A stretch of 7,057 nt of DNA from NCBI GenBank assembly GCA_030667735.1, contig DAOUVG010000077.1:1-7057 (forward strand), given 5' to 3'. The position numbers and the translations under genes are program-made. Below are positions 1 through 5,333 of this stretch, piece by piece. The DNA is from Dehalococcoidales bacterium (GTDB taxonomy: Bacteria; Chloroflexota; Dehalococcoidia; Dehalococcoidales; Fen-1064). How positions within the stretch are numbered: the stretch's first letter is position 1; each line of letters begins with the position of its first letter. The notes beneath the pieces were generated by a model. It was not told where the DNA came from and made no database searches. It was given only the letters and a program-made list of their open reading frames with translations.

Positions 1-319
1 GCCAGCACTACCGTCACCGTCAACAACGTGGCACCGGAGGTGGATGCCGGGTCTGAAGCCACTATCGATGAGGGTGATACCTTCTCAAGTTCCGGCTCCT
101 TCACCGACCCCGGTGCCGATACATGGACGGCCACGGTTGACTATGGTGACGGTTCAGGCGTTCAGCCGCTGAGTCTTACAGACAAGACCTTCAGCCTGAG
201 CCATACCTATGACGACAACGATGTCTACACCGTCACCATCGAAGTGACTGACGATGATACCGGTGTGGGTACCGGCACCACTACCATCACCGTCAACAAC
301 GTGGTACCGACGGTAGATG
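1..319 (+). repeat. Tandem PKD-module repeat, 273-bp period
   Basis: Bases 1-46 align without gaps to bases 274-319 with 7 mismatches by hand count, giving a period of 273 bp (91 codons). The shared core is CACCGTCAACAACGTGG. This is an internal duplication of the PKD module, and the array evidently continues upstream of the window. Similarity fades in the second module, so only the module boundary is strongly conserved. Confidence 0.75.
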
Positions 320-939
320 ACGTAGATGTTTCAGAAGGGTTATCAGGCGATACATATGAGCTGATTGTCGGATTTACCGATCCCGGTATTCTTGATACCC
401 ATACGGCTACAATAGACTGGGGCGATGGCTCGGAAGCCGGTGTTATCACGGAGGAAGACGGCTCAGGCACGGTAACCGGCGGCCATCAGTACTTCGTCCC
501 GGGTGGTTACACTATCACCGTTACCGTCACCGATAAAGACGGAGGGTTCGGAGAAACCAGCACCGTCTATACCGTCTCAGCCAGGATAGCCCACATAGAA
601 ATAAAGCCGGGCGACGGTCTTAACCCGATCAATCTGAAGAGCAAGGGCAAGGTCCCGGTGGCGATACTGGGCGGCGATTGCGAAGGGTACAACCTCGATG
701 TTGCGACCATAGACTGGAATAGTGTTGTATTTGCCGATGCACCGGCCCTGGACATGGCAGGTTCACCGGAAGAGGTTGATGATGACGGGATAAAGGACGT
801 TGTGTATCACTTCCAGACCCAGGAGTTGGAGTTGACTGCGGACAGCACGGGGGTATATCTCACTTTCAAAAATAGTGATAATGTCTACTTTGTAGCGTAT
901 AGTGATCTGGTCATCAAGCCGGAAAAAGACAAGAAGTAA
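1..939 (+). CDS. PKD-repeat secreted/surface protein, C-terminal part (5' truncated)
   Basis: The frame is open from the first base, so this is the last 312 codons of a longer protein that begins outside the window. Two PKD-like beta-sandwich repeats are visible: about codons 12-99, with VDYGDGS at codons 46-52, and about codons 103-190, with IDWGDGS at codons 138-144. The end of a further repeat (TTVTVNNV) lies at the very start. The last ~115 codons, from IEIKPGD (199-205), match a C-terminal module I recognise from many bacterial and archaeal extracellular proteins (IxIKPGD...NLKSKGxVPVAILG...VDDDGIxDxVxHF). The acidic VDDDG stretch may bind calcium. PKD repeats usually mediate protein-protein or carbohydrate contacts outside the cell; signal peptide and any catalytic domain would be upstream. 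No LPXTG-like or transmembrane anchor is seen at the C-terminus, which ends in a lysine-rich tail. The stop is followed at once by a terminator, so this is the end of its transcription unit. Confidence 0.9.
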   Translation, partial: ASTTVTVNNVAPEVDAGSEATIDEGDTFSSSGSFTDPGADTWTATVDYGDGSGVQPLSLTDKTFSLSHTYDDNDVYTVTIEVTDDDTGVGTGTTTITVNNVVPTVDDVDVSEGLSGDTYELIVGFTDPGILDTHTATIDWGDGSEAGVITEEDGSGTVTGGHQYFVPGGYTITVTVTDKDGGFGETSTVYTVSARIAHIEIKPGDGLNPINLKSKGKVPVAILGGDCEGYNLDVATIDWNSVVFADAPALDMAGSPEEVDDDGIKDVVYHFQTQELELTADSTGVYLTFKNSDNVYFVAYSDLVIKPEKDKK

Positions 940-957
940 CCACTATCTCAGGCAGGA

Positions 958-1001
958 AGAGAGGGGCACATGGGGTTCAACCTGGTGCCCCTCTTTCTAT
1001 T
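958..1001 (+). terminator. Rho-independent terminator after the PKD gene
   Basis: A 12-bp stem pairs 958-969 with 985-996 (core GAGGGGCAC with GTGCCCCTC, one G-T pair). The loop at 970-984 contains a further small GGT/ACC pairing. The 3' arm runs into a T-rich tract (TTTCTATT). It sits 19 bp after the stop codon of the PKD gene. Confidence 0.8.
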
Positions 1002-1111
1002 GCTGCCGATATTAGGCCCATAGTGCAGTCGCGGTGTCGAAACACGCATATCAGGATTTCTTGTAGCTATCCCTATTCCCCGGCGGTAAGCAGGCTTGCT
1101 CCGGGTGATCT

Positions 1112-1127
1112 GATGCAGGACTGCATC
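1112..1127. promoter_or_regulatory. Perfect palindrome upstream of the nitroreductase, possible operator
   Basis: GATGCAG-GA-CTGCATC is a 7-bp perfect inverted repeat with a 2-bp centre. It is flanked by a direct repeat TGCTCCGG at 1097-1104 and 1129-1136. It lies about 90 bp before the nitroreductase start and about 55 bp before the start point implied by the candidate -10 at 1163-1168. It could be a dimeric regulator site; this is inferred from symmetry only. Confidence 0.35.
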
Positions 1128-1162
1128 CTGCTCCGGTAGTGGCGCAGCGAACACGACTAGGG

Positions 1163-1168
1163 TATACT
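1163..1168 (+). promoter_or_regulatory. Weak candidate -10 box for the nitroreductase/flavoprotein genes
   Basis: TATACT lies 40 bp upstream of the nitroreductase ATG. No good -35 hexamer is found at 16-18 bp spacing, so if used it would probably need an activator, perhaps at the palindrome 1112-1127. The terminator at 958-1001 means the downstream genes need a promoter somewhere in 1002-1207. Confidence 0.25.
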
Positions 1169-1194
1169 CTCTTTAGATTCACCAAATATAGCCA

Positions 1195-1200
1195 GAGGGA
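1195..1200 (+). promoter_or_regulatory. Ribosome binding site that fixes the nitroreductase start at 1208
   Basis: GAGGGA ends 7 bases before ATG 1208. The longer in-frame possibility, GTG at 1139, has no such site and would add 23 residues (about MAQRTRLGY...) that precede the canonical nitroreductase start. Confidence 0.6.
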
Positions 1201-1207
1201 TAACCAG

Positions 1208-1723
1208 ATGGAAGTGATGGAGGCAATCAGAAACAGGAGGAGCGTCCGGGACTACGAGGACAAGCCGGTGCCGGAGGGTAAACTGACAGGGATACTGGAA
1301 TCAGCTCGTCTGTCCCCGTCGGCGAGGAACAGTCAGGACAGGAGCTTCATCGTGGTGCGTGACAAGGAGCAGCGCCGTGAGCTGGCTCAGGCGGCGGGAC
1401 ATCAGCTACACCTTGCCACCGCCCCCGTAATCATAGCGGCAGTAGGGACGAAACCGGAGTACCACATGCCCAACGGGGTCCCAGCCTATCCCGTGGACCT
1501 GGCCATAGCTCTTGACCATATGACGCTTGTTGCCGTGGACGAAGGACTGGGAACCTGCTGGATTGGGGGCTTTGACCAGGAGATAGCAAAGAGAGTCCTG
1601 GGTGTTCCTGATGAATACGTTATTGCTGCCCTCCTCACACTGGGCTTCCCGAAGACAATACCGGAAGCAAAGCCACGGAGGGCTCTTGAAGATATCGTCT
1701 GCCATGACAGGTTCCGGAAGTAA
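1208..1723 (+). CDS. Nitroreductase-family FMN-dependent NAD(P)H oxidoreductase
   Basis: 171 residues, a normal length for the short nitroreductases. Family hallmarks appear in order: RRSVRDY (10-16) and SPSARNSQ (36-43), both in the FMN phosphate and ribityl binding region; GLGTCWIG (113-120) near the flavin; LGVPDEYVIAALLTLGFP (131-148); and a basic PRR (156-158) before the end. Such proteins are usually cytosolic FMN homodimers that reduce nitroaromatics, quinones, flavins or related electrophiles with NAD(P)H. The substrate cannot be read from the sequence. In SPSARNSQDRSF the usual Gly/Trp of SPSaGNxQPW are replaced (Arg40, Asp44-Arg45), which could change pocket or flavin contacts. I chose ATG 1208 because it has a Shine-Dalgarno sequence and gives the canonical N-terminus (MEVMEAIRNRRS). 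The next flavoprotein gene starts 44 bp downstream, which suggests co-transcription. Confidence 0.92.
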   Translation: MEVMEAIRNRRSVRDYEDKPVPEGKLTGILESARLSPSARNSQDRSFIVVRDKEQRRELAQAAGHQLHLATAPVIIAAVGTKPEYHMPNGVPAYPVDLAIALDHMTLVAVDEGLGTCWIGGFDQEIAKRVLGVPDEYVIAALLTLGFPKTIPEAKPRRALEDIVCHDRFRK

Positions 1724-1752
1724 TACACGATACCAGGCAGCCAGGACAACCA

Positions 1753-1758
1753 GAAAGG
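1753..1758 (+). promoter_or_regulatory. Ribosome binding site choosing ATG 1768 over ATG 1759
   Basis: GAAAGG abuts the in-frame ATG at 1759 and overlaps its initiation region, while it stands 9 bases before ATG 1768. Spacing therefore favours 1768. Confidence 0.55.
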
Positions 1759-1767
1759 ATGGACATT

Positions 1768-2340
1768 ATGAGTGCAAAGAGGGCAGTTATCGTTGTAGGT
1801 AGCCCTAGGAAGAACGGCAACAGCGCCGCGCTGGCGGAGCAGGTCGCGGAGGGGGTTCGGGCGACAGGGGCAGAAGTACAGACGTTCAACCTCCACGAGA
1901 TGGACATCAAGCCCTGTGATGGCTGCGATGCGTGCCAGAAGGGGAGCGGGAGGGACTGCCACATCAAAGACGACATGCAGGACCTGTATACGGCTATCCG
2001 CCAGGCAGACGCCATGGTGATAGCCGGTCCGGTCTACTGGTACTCCGTAACCGCCCAGACCAAGCTCTTCATCGACCGATGCTATGCCATCGCGAAGCCT
2101 GGTTACAACGCTCTGGGGCGGATGCGGGTCGGGATTGTGCTGGTGTACGGCGGTGCGGACGCATTCGATTCCGGTGCCGTGAACGCTTTGCGGATGTTCC
2201 AGGACGCCTTCAGGGCAACCGGGTCCCGCATTGTCGGGATGGTACATGGGAGCGCAACGATGCCGGGTGAGGTCAGGGGGAACGCCGGGTTGATGGAGAG
2301 AGCGTACGACCTGGGCAAACGGCTCGTTGCTGAGGCGTAA
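1768..2340 (+). CDS. NADPH-dependent FMN reductase / iron-sulfur flavoprotein-like, flavodoxin fold
   Basis: 190 residues from ATG 1768 (193 from ATG 1759). It has a flavodoxin-like alpha/beta fold: beta1 AVIVVGS followed by the FMN phosphate loop GSPRKNGNSAAL (11-22), and GPVYWYS (87-93) around the isoalloxazine ring. Between them is a compact cysteine cluster CX2CX2CX7C (Cys50, 53, 56, 64) followed by IKDDMQDLY. This arrangement is known from iron-sulfur flavoproteins (Isf-like), where it carries a [4Fe-4S] cluster, and from YwqN/WrbA-like FMN oxidoreductases where cluster binding is not always shown. Expected role: cytosolic electron transfer or NAD(P)H-driven reduction of quinones, nitro compounds or oxidants. 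It lies 44 bp after the nitroreductase and 97 bp before a second flavodoxin-fold gene. Cluster content and electron donor are inference. Confidence 0.9.
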   Translation: MSAKRAVIVVGSPRKNGNSAALAEQVAEGVRATGAEVQTFNLHEMDIKPCDGCDACQKGSGRDCHIKDDMQDLYTAIRQADAMVIAGPVYWYSVTAQTKLFIDRCYAIAKPGYNALGRMRVGIVLVYGGADAFDSGAVNALRMFQDAFRATGSRIVGMVHGSATMPGEVRGNAGLMERAYDLGKRLVAEA

Positions 2341-2437
2341 GCAGCCAGTCCAACGCGGTCGCCGAGAGATTCAGTACAGTGAGACTACGTCATCTCGGAA
2401 TGCCTGGTGATTTCTACGTTACTATAGGAGGTGTCCT

Positions 2438-3244
2438 ATGAGTGGGGACAGAACAGTCCTGGGATTGGTCGGCAGCCCAAATAAGGAAGGTCTGACCAAT
2501 CAACTTGTGAGCGCTGCACTGGAAAGCGCAGCCCAGGCTGGTGCGGCCGTCGAGCTGGTGCAGATGTCCGATTACGTTGTTAACGCTTGCCGTGATTGTC
2601 TGCCCTGGGTGTGTCTGAAAAACCTGAAATGCACCTATGAAGACGAGAACTTCGAGATACTCAGTCAGAAAATCTTGAACTGCGGCGGATTGGTCCTGGG
2701 TACACCGGTATACTGGATGGACACCAGTGCCATGGTCAGATATCTATTCCTCAAGATGTTCCGAGTGTTCGCCATGTCAAGACCGCTTATGGGCCTGCCC
2801 GCATTCGGTATAGCCATTGCCGGCGGGACCGGAAACGGTCTCGCGTTCGGCCTTCGGCCGGTATATCACTTCTTCCAGGTCATGCAGATGCGCGCTCTTG
2901 AACCAGTGCCAGCCACGCGCTTTGACCTGGACCAGGCAGTCAACAGGGCGAAGGAGTTGGGTCATGAGATTGCGGGGATGACAGGGAAACGTCATAGTTT
3001 TGACAGTTGGGAGGAGTGCCTGCTCTGGTATGATCGTCTTCCTTACATTGGCAGTAACCGGGCCGCCGAAAGGAGATTGCTGGCCGCAATAACATCCGAA
3101 GCGGTACCTGAAGGACGCAAATCGGATATCGATGGCGACCTGGCACGGGCCGATGTCCTTGCCGCCTCCGGCCGCTCTCTTGATTCCATGACCGAAATCA
3201 GCAAGGTAGTCAATTCTAGCAGCAAGATATTGAGCGAGAAGTGA
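2438..3244 (+). CDS. Flavodoxin-fold flavoprotein with atypical cysteine cluster and C-terminal extension
   Basis: 268 residues. The N-terminal ~190 residues are flavodoxin-like, with FMN loop GSPNKEGLTNQL (12-23) and GTPVYW (87-92) preceding the flavin face. A cysteine cluster lies at Cys51, 54, 59 and 65 (CX2CX4CX5C), at the same place as in the preceding protein but with wider spacing than the common CX2CX2CX4-7C. The C-terminal ~75 residues (from about 195) look helical and charged, contain WYDRLPYIGSNRAAERRLLAAI-like sequence and are beyond the usual length of ~180-200. I do not recognise that tail. The start is certain: AGGAGGT at 2426-2432, 5 bases before the ATG. This is the strongest Shine-Dalgarno in the three-gene run. 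It is probably the last gene of the redox cluster, because the next gene converges on it. Function beyond an FMN (and possibly Fe-S) oxidoreductase is not determinable. Confidence 0.85.
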   Translation: MSGDRTVLGLVGSPNKEGLTNQLVSAALESAAQAGAAVELVQMSDYVVNACRDCLPWVCLKNLKCTYEDENFEILSQKILNCGGLVLGTPVYWMDTSAMVRYLFLKMFRVFAMSRPLMGLPAFGIAIAGGTGNGLAFGLRPVYHFFQVMQMRALEPVPATRFDLDQAVNRAKELGHEIAGMTGKRHSFDSWEECLLWYDRLPYIGSNRAAERRLLAAITSEAVPEGRKSDIDGDLARADVLAASGRSLDSMTEISKVVNSSSKILSEK

Positions 3245-3350
3245 TACTTTGTGTCGCTTTATTGTATGCAATTTGTGGAAATAGCGGTCTGGTCTAAAGG
3301 GACTTTCTGGCGATAAGGCGACAACTAAGAATGAGTAGTACCCGTATCTT
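3245..3350. other. Convergent intergenic gap without a recognisable terminator
   Basis: This 106-bp gap lies between the convergent flavoprotein and cysteine synthase genes. I see no GC-rich hairpin with a T tract on either strand. The only complementary pieces are TGTCGC near 3251 and GCGACA near 3318, too far apart to be a convincing terminator. Local composition drops to AT-rich here, marking the left edge of the AT-rich segment. Confidence 0.4.
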
Positions 3351-4244
3351 CTATTTCTTGAACAAGTTTGTGCTTAAGTATTTTTCTCCCCTATCCGGGA
3401 AGACGACCACTATTATTCCCGATTCTATTTTCATGGCGAGTTGAATTGTCGCATACATGGCAGCACCGCTACTCATACCAACAAAGATTCCTTCCTTTTC
3501 TACGATTTGCCTTGTCGTCTCATATGCTACTTCCGTCTCGACCATGATTGTGATGTCAATCTGTGATGGATCATATAATGACGGGACTATTGCTTCTTCC
3601 ATATTCTTCAGTCCCTGGATATAGTGTCCCTTTACCGGATGTGCACTAACCACCTTGATTTGTGGATTGTATTCCTTAAGAACCATTCCCACACCCATGA
3701 TTGTACCCGAGGTTCCGAGAGATGAAACAAAGTAGTCTATCTTACCATTTGTTTGTTTCCAGATCTCTTCTCCTGTTGTCCTGTAATGTGTAATCTTATT
3801 ATATTCATTAGAAAACTGGTCCGGCATGAAATACTTATCAGGATGTTCTCTAACCAATTCTATCGCTCTTCTGATGGCTCCGTCCGTCCCCAATTTGCCT
3901 TCTGTCAAAGTCACTTTTGCACCGAATGCTTTGATCATTTGCCTTCTTTCAACGGAGACTGCATCACTCATGACTATTTCAACTTCATACCCTTTTACCT
4001 TTCCAATCATCGCTAATGACACCCCTGTATTTCCGGATGTCGGCTCAATGATTGTTTTCCCTTTTGTTAGTTTGACCTCTGTTTCAGCTTGTTGAATCAT
4101 ACATAGTGCAATCCTATCCTTGATGCTTCCTGTTGGATTCAATCCTTCAAGCTTCGCATATATTGTTGTGTTCCTATTCGGGTTTAACCTGTTTATCCTG
4201 ACAAGAGGAGTGTCTCCGATTGTTTGTAATATGTCCTTTTTCAT
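3351..4244 (-). CDS. PLP-dependent cysteine synthase (CysK/CysM family)
   Basis: 297 residues, a full-length beta-family PLP enzyme. It shows GDTPLVRI (10-17), the PLP Schiff-base lysine in NPTGSIKDR (Lys42), the substrate loop PTSGNTG (68-74), the PLP phosphate loop GTSGT (177-181; the family usually has GTGGT) and the C-terminal DRGEKYLST (284-292). HYRTTGEEIW (153-162) and GHYIQGLKNMEEAIVP (206-221) point to the CysM-like branch found in many anaerobes. It condenses an activated serine (O-acetylserine or, in some relatives, O-phosphoserine) with sulfide or a sulfur-carrier thiocarboxylate to give cysteine. The start is forced: ATG 4244 is the only start codon after an in-frame stop at 4269-4271. 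The Shine-Dalgarno is weak (GGGG, 11 bases away). Its DNA is much more AT-rich than the redox genes (25/60 G+C in 3361-3420 and 26/60 in 4021-4080, against 40/60 in 2101-2160), suggesting separate ancestry. No serine acetyltransferase or MoaD-like gene is adjacent. Confidence 0.94.
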   Translation of the reverse strand: MKKDILQTIGDTPLVRINRLNPNRNTTIYAKLEGLNPTGSIKDRIALCMIQQAETEVKLTKGKTIIEPTSGNTGVSLAMIGKVKGYEVEIVMSDAVSVERRQMIKAFGAKVTLTEGKLGTDGAIRRAIELVREHPDKYFMPDQFSNEYNKITHYRTTGEEIWKQTNGKIDYFVSSLGTSGTIMGVGMVLKEYNPQIKVVSAHPVKGHYIQGLKNMEEAIVPSLYDPSQIDITIMVETEVAYETTRQIVEKEGIFVGMSSGAAMYATIQLAMKIESGIIVVVFPDRGEKYLSTNLFKK

Positions 4245-4478
4245 TTTTGTTTTTACCCCGTAAGTTAATTATTTATGAATACTAGAAAGAATATCAATCT
4301 ACCCCATGATAACAATGTCTTACCAGTACAATAACCTCCAGAGCAGGTTAGCACCTGTATGGGACTGCTAATGCCTAATACTATCACACGAACCGTGGGC
4401 TACCATACAAAACGTCTGAATGTGACCTGAAGGTTCTATCCATTTTGGCACGGCCTGTACTGACATTGAAGCCTGACC

Positions 4479-4509
4479 TTGACCAACCATATTGTGGGGG
4501 CGCTATAAT
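4479..4509 (+). promoter_or_regulatory. Sigma-70-type promoter for the NfeD-like gene
   Basis: TTGACC (4479-4484) is a 5/6 match to the -35 consensus and TATAAT (4504-4509) is a perfect -10. The spacer is 19 bp, slightly long. The expected start near 4516 gives a leader of about 46 nt to ATG 4562. The rest of 4245-4478 shows no gene that I can support. Confidence 0.55.
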
Positions 4510-4561
4510 TAAAGATGGTCTCAGGAAATTGAATCTTTCCCGCGATGTATGATTACTATCG

Positions 4562-4981
4562 ATGAACAAGAAGATTGACTCAAAGCTGATGTTACGAACC
4601 ATTAAGGATGGGGCTAAAGTCCTGATATTACTGCTGGACGAAGCGGCAGTTATAGTGGTTATTCTACTGATATTAAATTATCTGGAGATACAAGTTCCTT
4701 TACCGGTTATGATTGGTGGAGGGATAATAGTCGGTATCCTGGTTATTATGATACATATCGCGGTGATACCCAGTTTCCACAGGAAGCAGATTACCGGTCG
4801 GGAAGGAATGGTAGGCGCACGGGGCAGAGTTGTGGAACCGCTAACTCCATCTGGAACTATCATTGTTAAGGGCGAATACTGGAACGCTGAATCTCTCGAT
4901 GACAATATAGAGTTTGACGAGAATGTGGAAATCATAGGGAATGAAGGGTTGACATTGAAGGTTAAGCGTGAAGGCCACTAG
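4562..4981 (+). CDS. Short NfeD-family membrane protein (two TM helices plus OB-fold)
   Basis: 139 residues. Two hydrophobic helices lie at about 20-41 and 47-69, with only a short polar turn (NYLEIQVPLP) between them. A C-terminal soluble domain (about 75-137) has the NfeD OB-fold pattern: GREGMVGARGRVVEPLTP, then SGTIIVKGEYWNAES, then VEIIGNEGLTLKVKR. Short NfeD proteins typically partner membrane SPFH/stomatin proteins in membrane quality control or microdomain organisation; no stomatin or serine-protease partner gene is present here. The gene lacks a clear Shine-Dalgarno, but ATG 4562 is the first possible start after an in-frame stop at 4550-4552; ATG 4589 (Met10) is the alternative and also lacks one. 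Its base composition is intermediate, AT-rich over the membrane part. It stands alone between the divergent cysteine synthase and a structured non-coding block. Confidence 0.85.
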   Translation: MNKKIDSKLMLRTIKDGAKVLILLLDEAAVIVVILLILNYLEIQVPLPVMIGGGIIVGILVIMIHIAVIPSFHRKQITGREGMVGARGRVVEPLTPSGTIIVKGEYWNAESLDDNIEFDENVEIIGNEGLTLKVKREGH

Positions 4982-5005
4982 CAGGGTGATGAAAAAGGAG
5001 AGTCC

Positions 5006-5024
5006 AGAGAGGTGAAGCCTCTTT
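5006..5024 (+). repeat. Hairpin 1 of the structured intergenic block
   Basis: AGAGAGG (5006-5012) pairs with CCTCTTT (5018-5024) around a TGAAG loop, 7 bp with one G-T pair. It is 25 bp after the NfeD stop and could contribute to termination, but only a very short T run follows. Confidence 0.5.
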
Positions 5025-5032
5025 GGCAGGGG

Positions 5033-5051
5033 TCTGGGGGTGTCCCCCAGA
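5033..5051 (+). repeat. Hairpin 2, perfect 8-bp GC-rich stem
   Basis: TCTGGGGG (5033-5040) pairs perfectly with CCCCCAGA (5044-5051) across a TGT loop. There is no T tract after it, so it is not a classical terminator. Together with hairpins 1 and 3 it resembles dispersed intergenic palindromic (REP/BIME-like) units. Confidence 0.65.
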
Positions 5052-5061
5052 TACAATCTTT

Positions 5062-5087
5062 ACCCCCTTCCTGGCTAGGAAGGGGGT
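5062..5087 (+). repeat. Hairpin 3, perfect 11-bp stem with GGCT loop
   Basis: ACCCCCTTCCT (5062-5072) pairs perfectly with AGGAAGGGGGT (5077-5087) over a 4-base loop. It is the strongest stem in the window. It is followed by a second G run (5090-5094) that could alternatively pair with the C run of hairpin 2. No T tract follows on either strand. Confidence 0.7.
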
Positions 5088-5123
5088 CAGGGGGATGGTC
5101 GAAAGGGTTTTTCAGCAACCTGC

Positions 5124-5253
5124 TAGTGTAGTGTTTCGTAAATACCGTTATTATGTATGAGATGCTGACCCCAAACCCTTAGAAAGGACGGCTCGACTGA
5201 GACCTACTTTCGAAGTCTCGGCAAACTGACGTACCGTTAGAAGCACTACACTA
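5124..5253. mobile_element. MITE-like element with 11-bp terminal inverted repeats
   Basis: CTAGTGTAGTG at 5123-5133 is the exact reverse complement of CACTACACTAG at 5244-5254. Similarity continues inward as TTTC versus CTTC after the repeat. Each end starts with a TA dinucleotide (5124-5125 and 5252-5253), as expected for a TA target duplicated by IS630/Tc1-mariner-type transposases. The ~130-bp interior has no coding potential. It carries a TACCGTTA direct repeat (5143-5150 and 5232-5239) and a small GAGAC/GTCTC hairpin near 5204-5219. The reading as a non-autonomous element mobilised in trans by an IS630-like transposase is inference from ends and size; no transposase gene lies in the window. 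Confidence 0.6.
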
Positions 5254-5254
5254 G

Positions 5255-5333
5255 GACCAGGAAACTCAATTGGCGTCTCTTAGGTCCTCCCATATTACCA
5301 AAGCTAAGGTTTGAAATACATATCCGGTTTGGC
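5255..5333. other. Short gap between the MITE-like element and the acyl-CoA dehydrogenase 3' end
   Basis: AGGACC (5253-5258) and GGTCCT (5283-5288) form a 6-bp inverted repeat 24 bp apart, too loose to call a terminator for the minus-strand gene. Nothing else is recognisable. Confidence 0.3.

Noticed and set aside
948..1154. 68-codon minus-strand open frame
   Set aside because: It overlaps the terminator hairpin after the PKD gene, shows no domain and has no supporting context.
1139..1207. N-terminal extension of the nitroreductase from GTG 1139
   Set aside because: There is no ribosome binding site at 1139, the extra residues are not part of the family, and ATG 1208 has both a binding site and the canonical N-terminus.
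1486..2247. 253-codon open frame on the minus strand
   Set aside because: It lies antisense across the nitroreductase and flavoprotein genes, which both have clear family motifs. The translation is rich in Pro, His and Arg with no recognisable domain, typical of an antisense shadow in GC-rich DNA.
2357..2400. Possible terminator between the two flavoprotein genes (CCGAGA...TCTCGG)
   Set aside because: The 6-bp arms are about 25 bases apart with no T tract, which is weak evidence, so the genes are left as possibly co-transcribed.
4384..4602. 72-codon minus-strand open frame between cysteine synthase and NfeD
   Set aside because: It overlaps the NfeD promoter and start and has no recognisable sequence pattern.
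5006..5087. CRISPR-like array
   Set aside because: The three hairpins differ in sequence and there are no regular spacers or identical repeats.
5031..5110. G-quadruplex potential in the G-rich hairpin block
   Set aside because: G runs of three or more are present, but most are paired with adjacent C runs in perfect stems and a fourth well-spaced run is missing, so hairpins explain them better.
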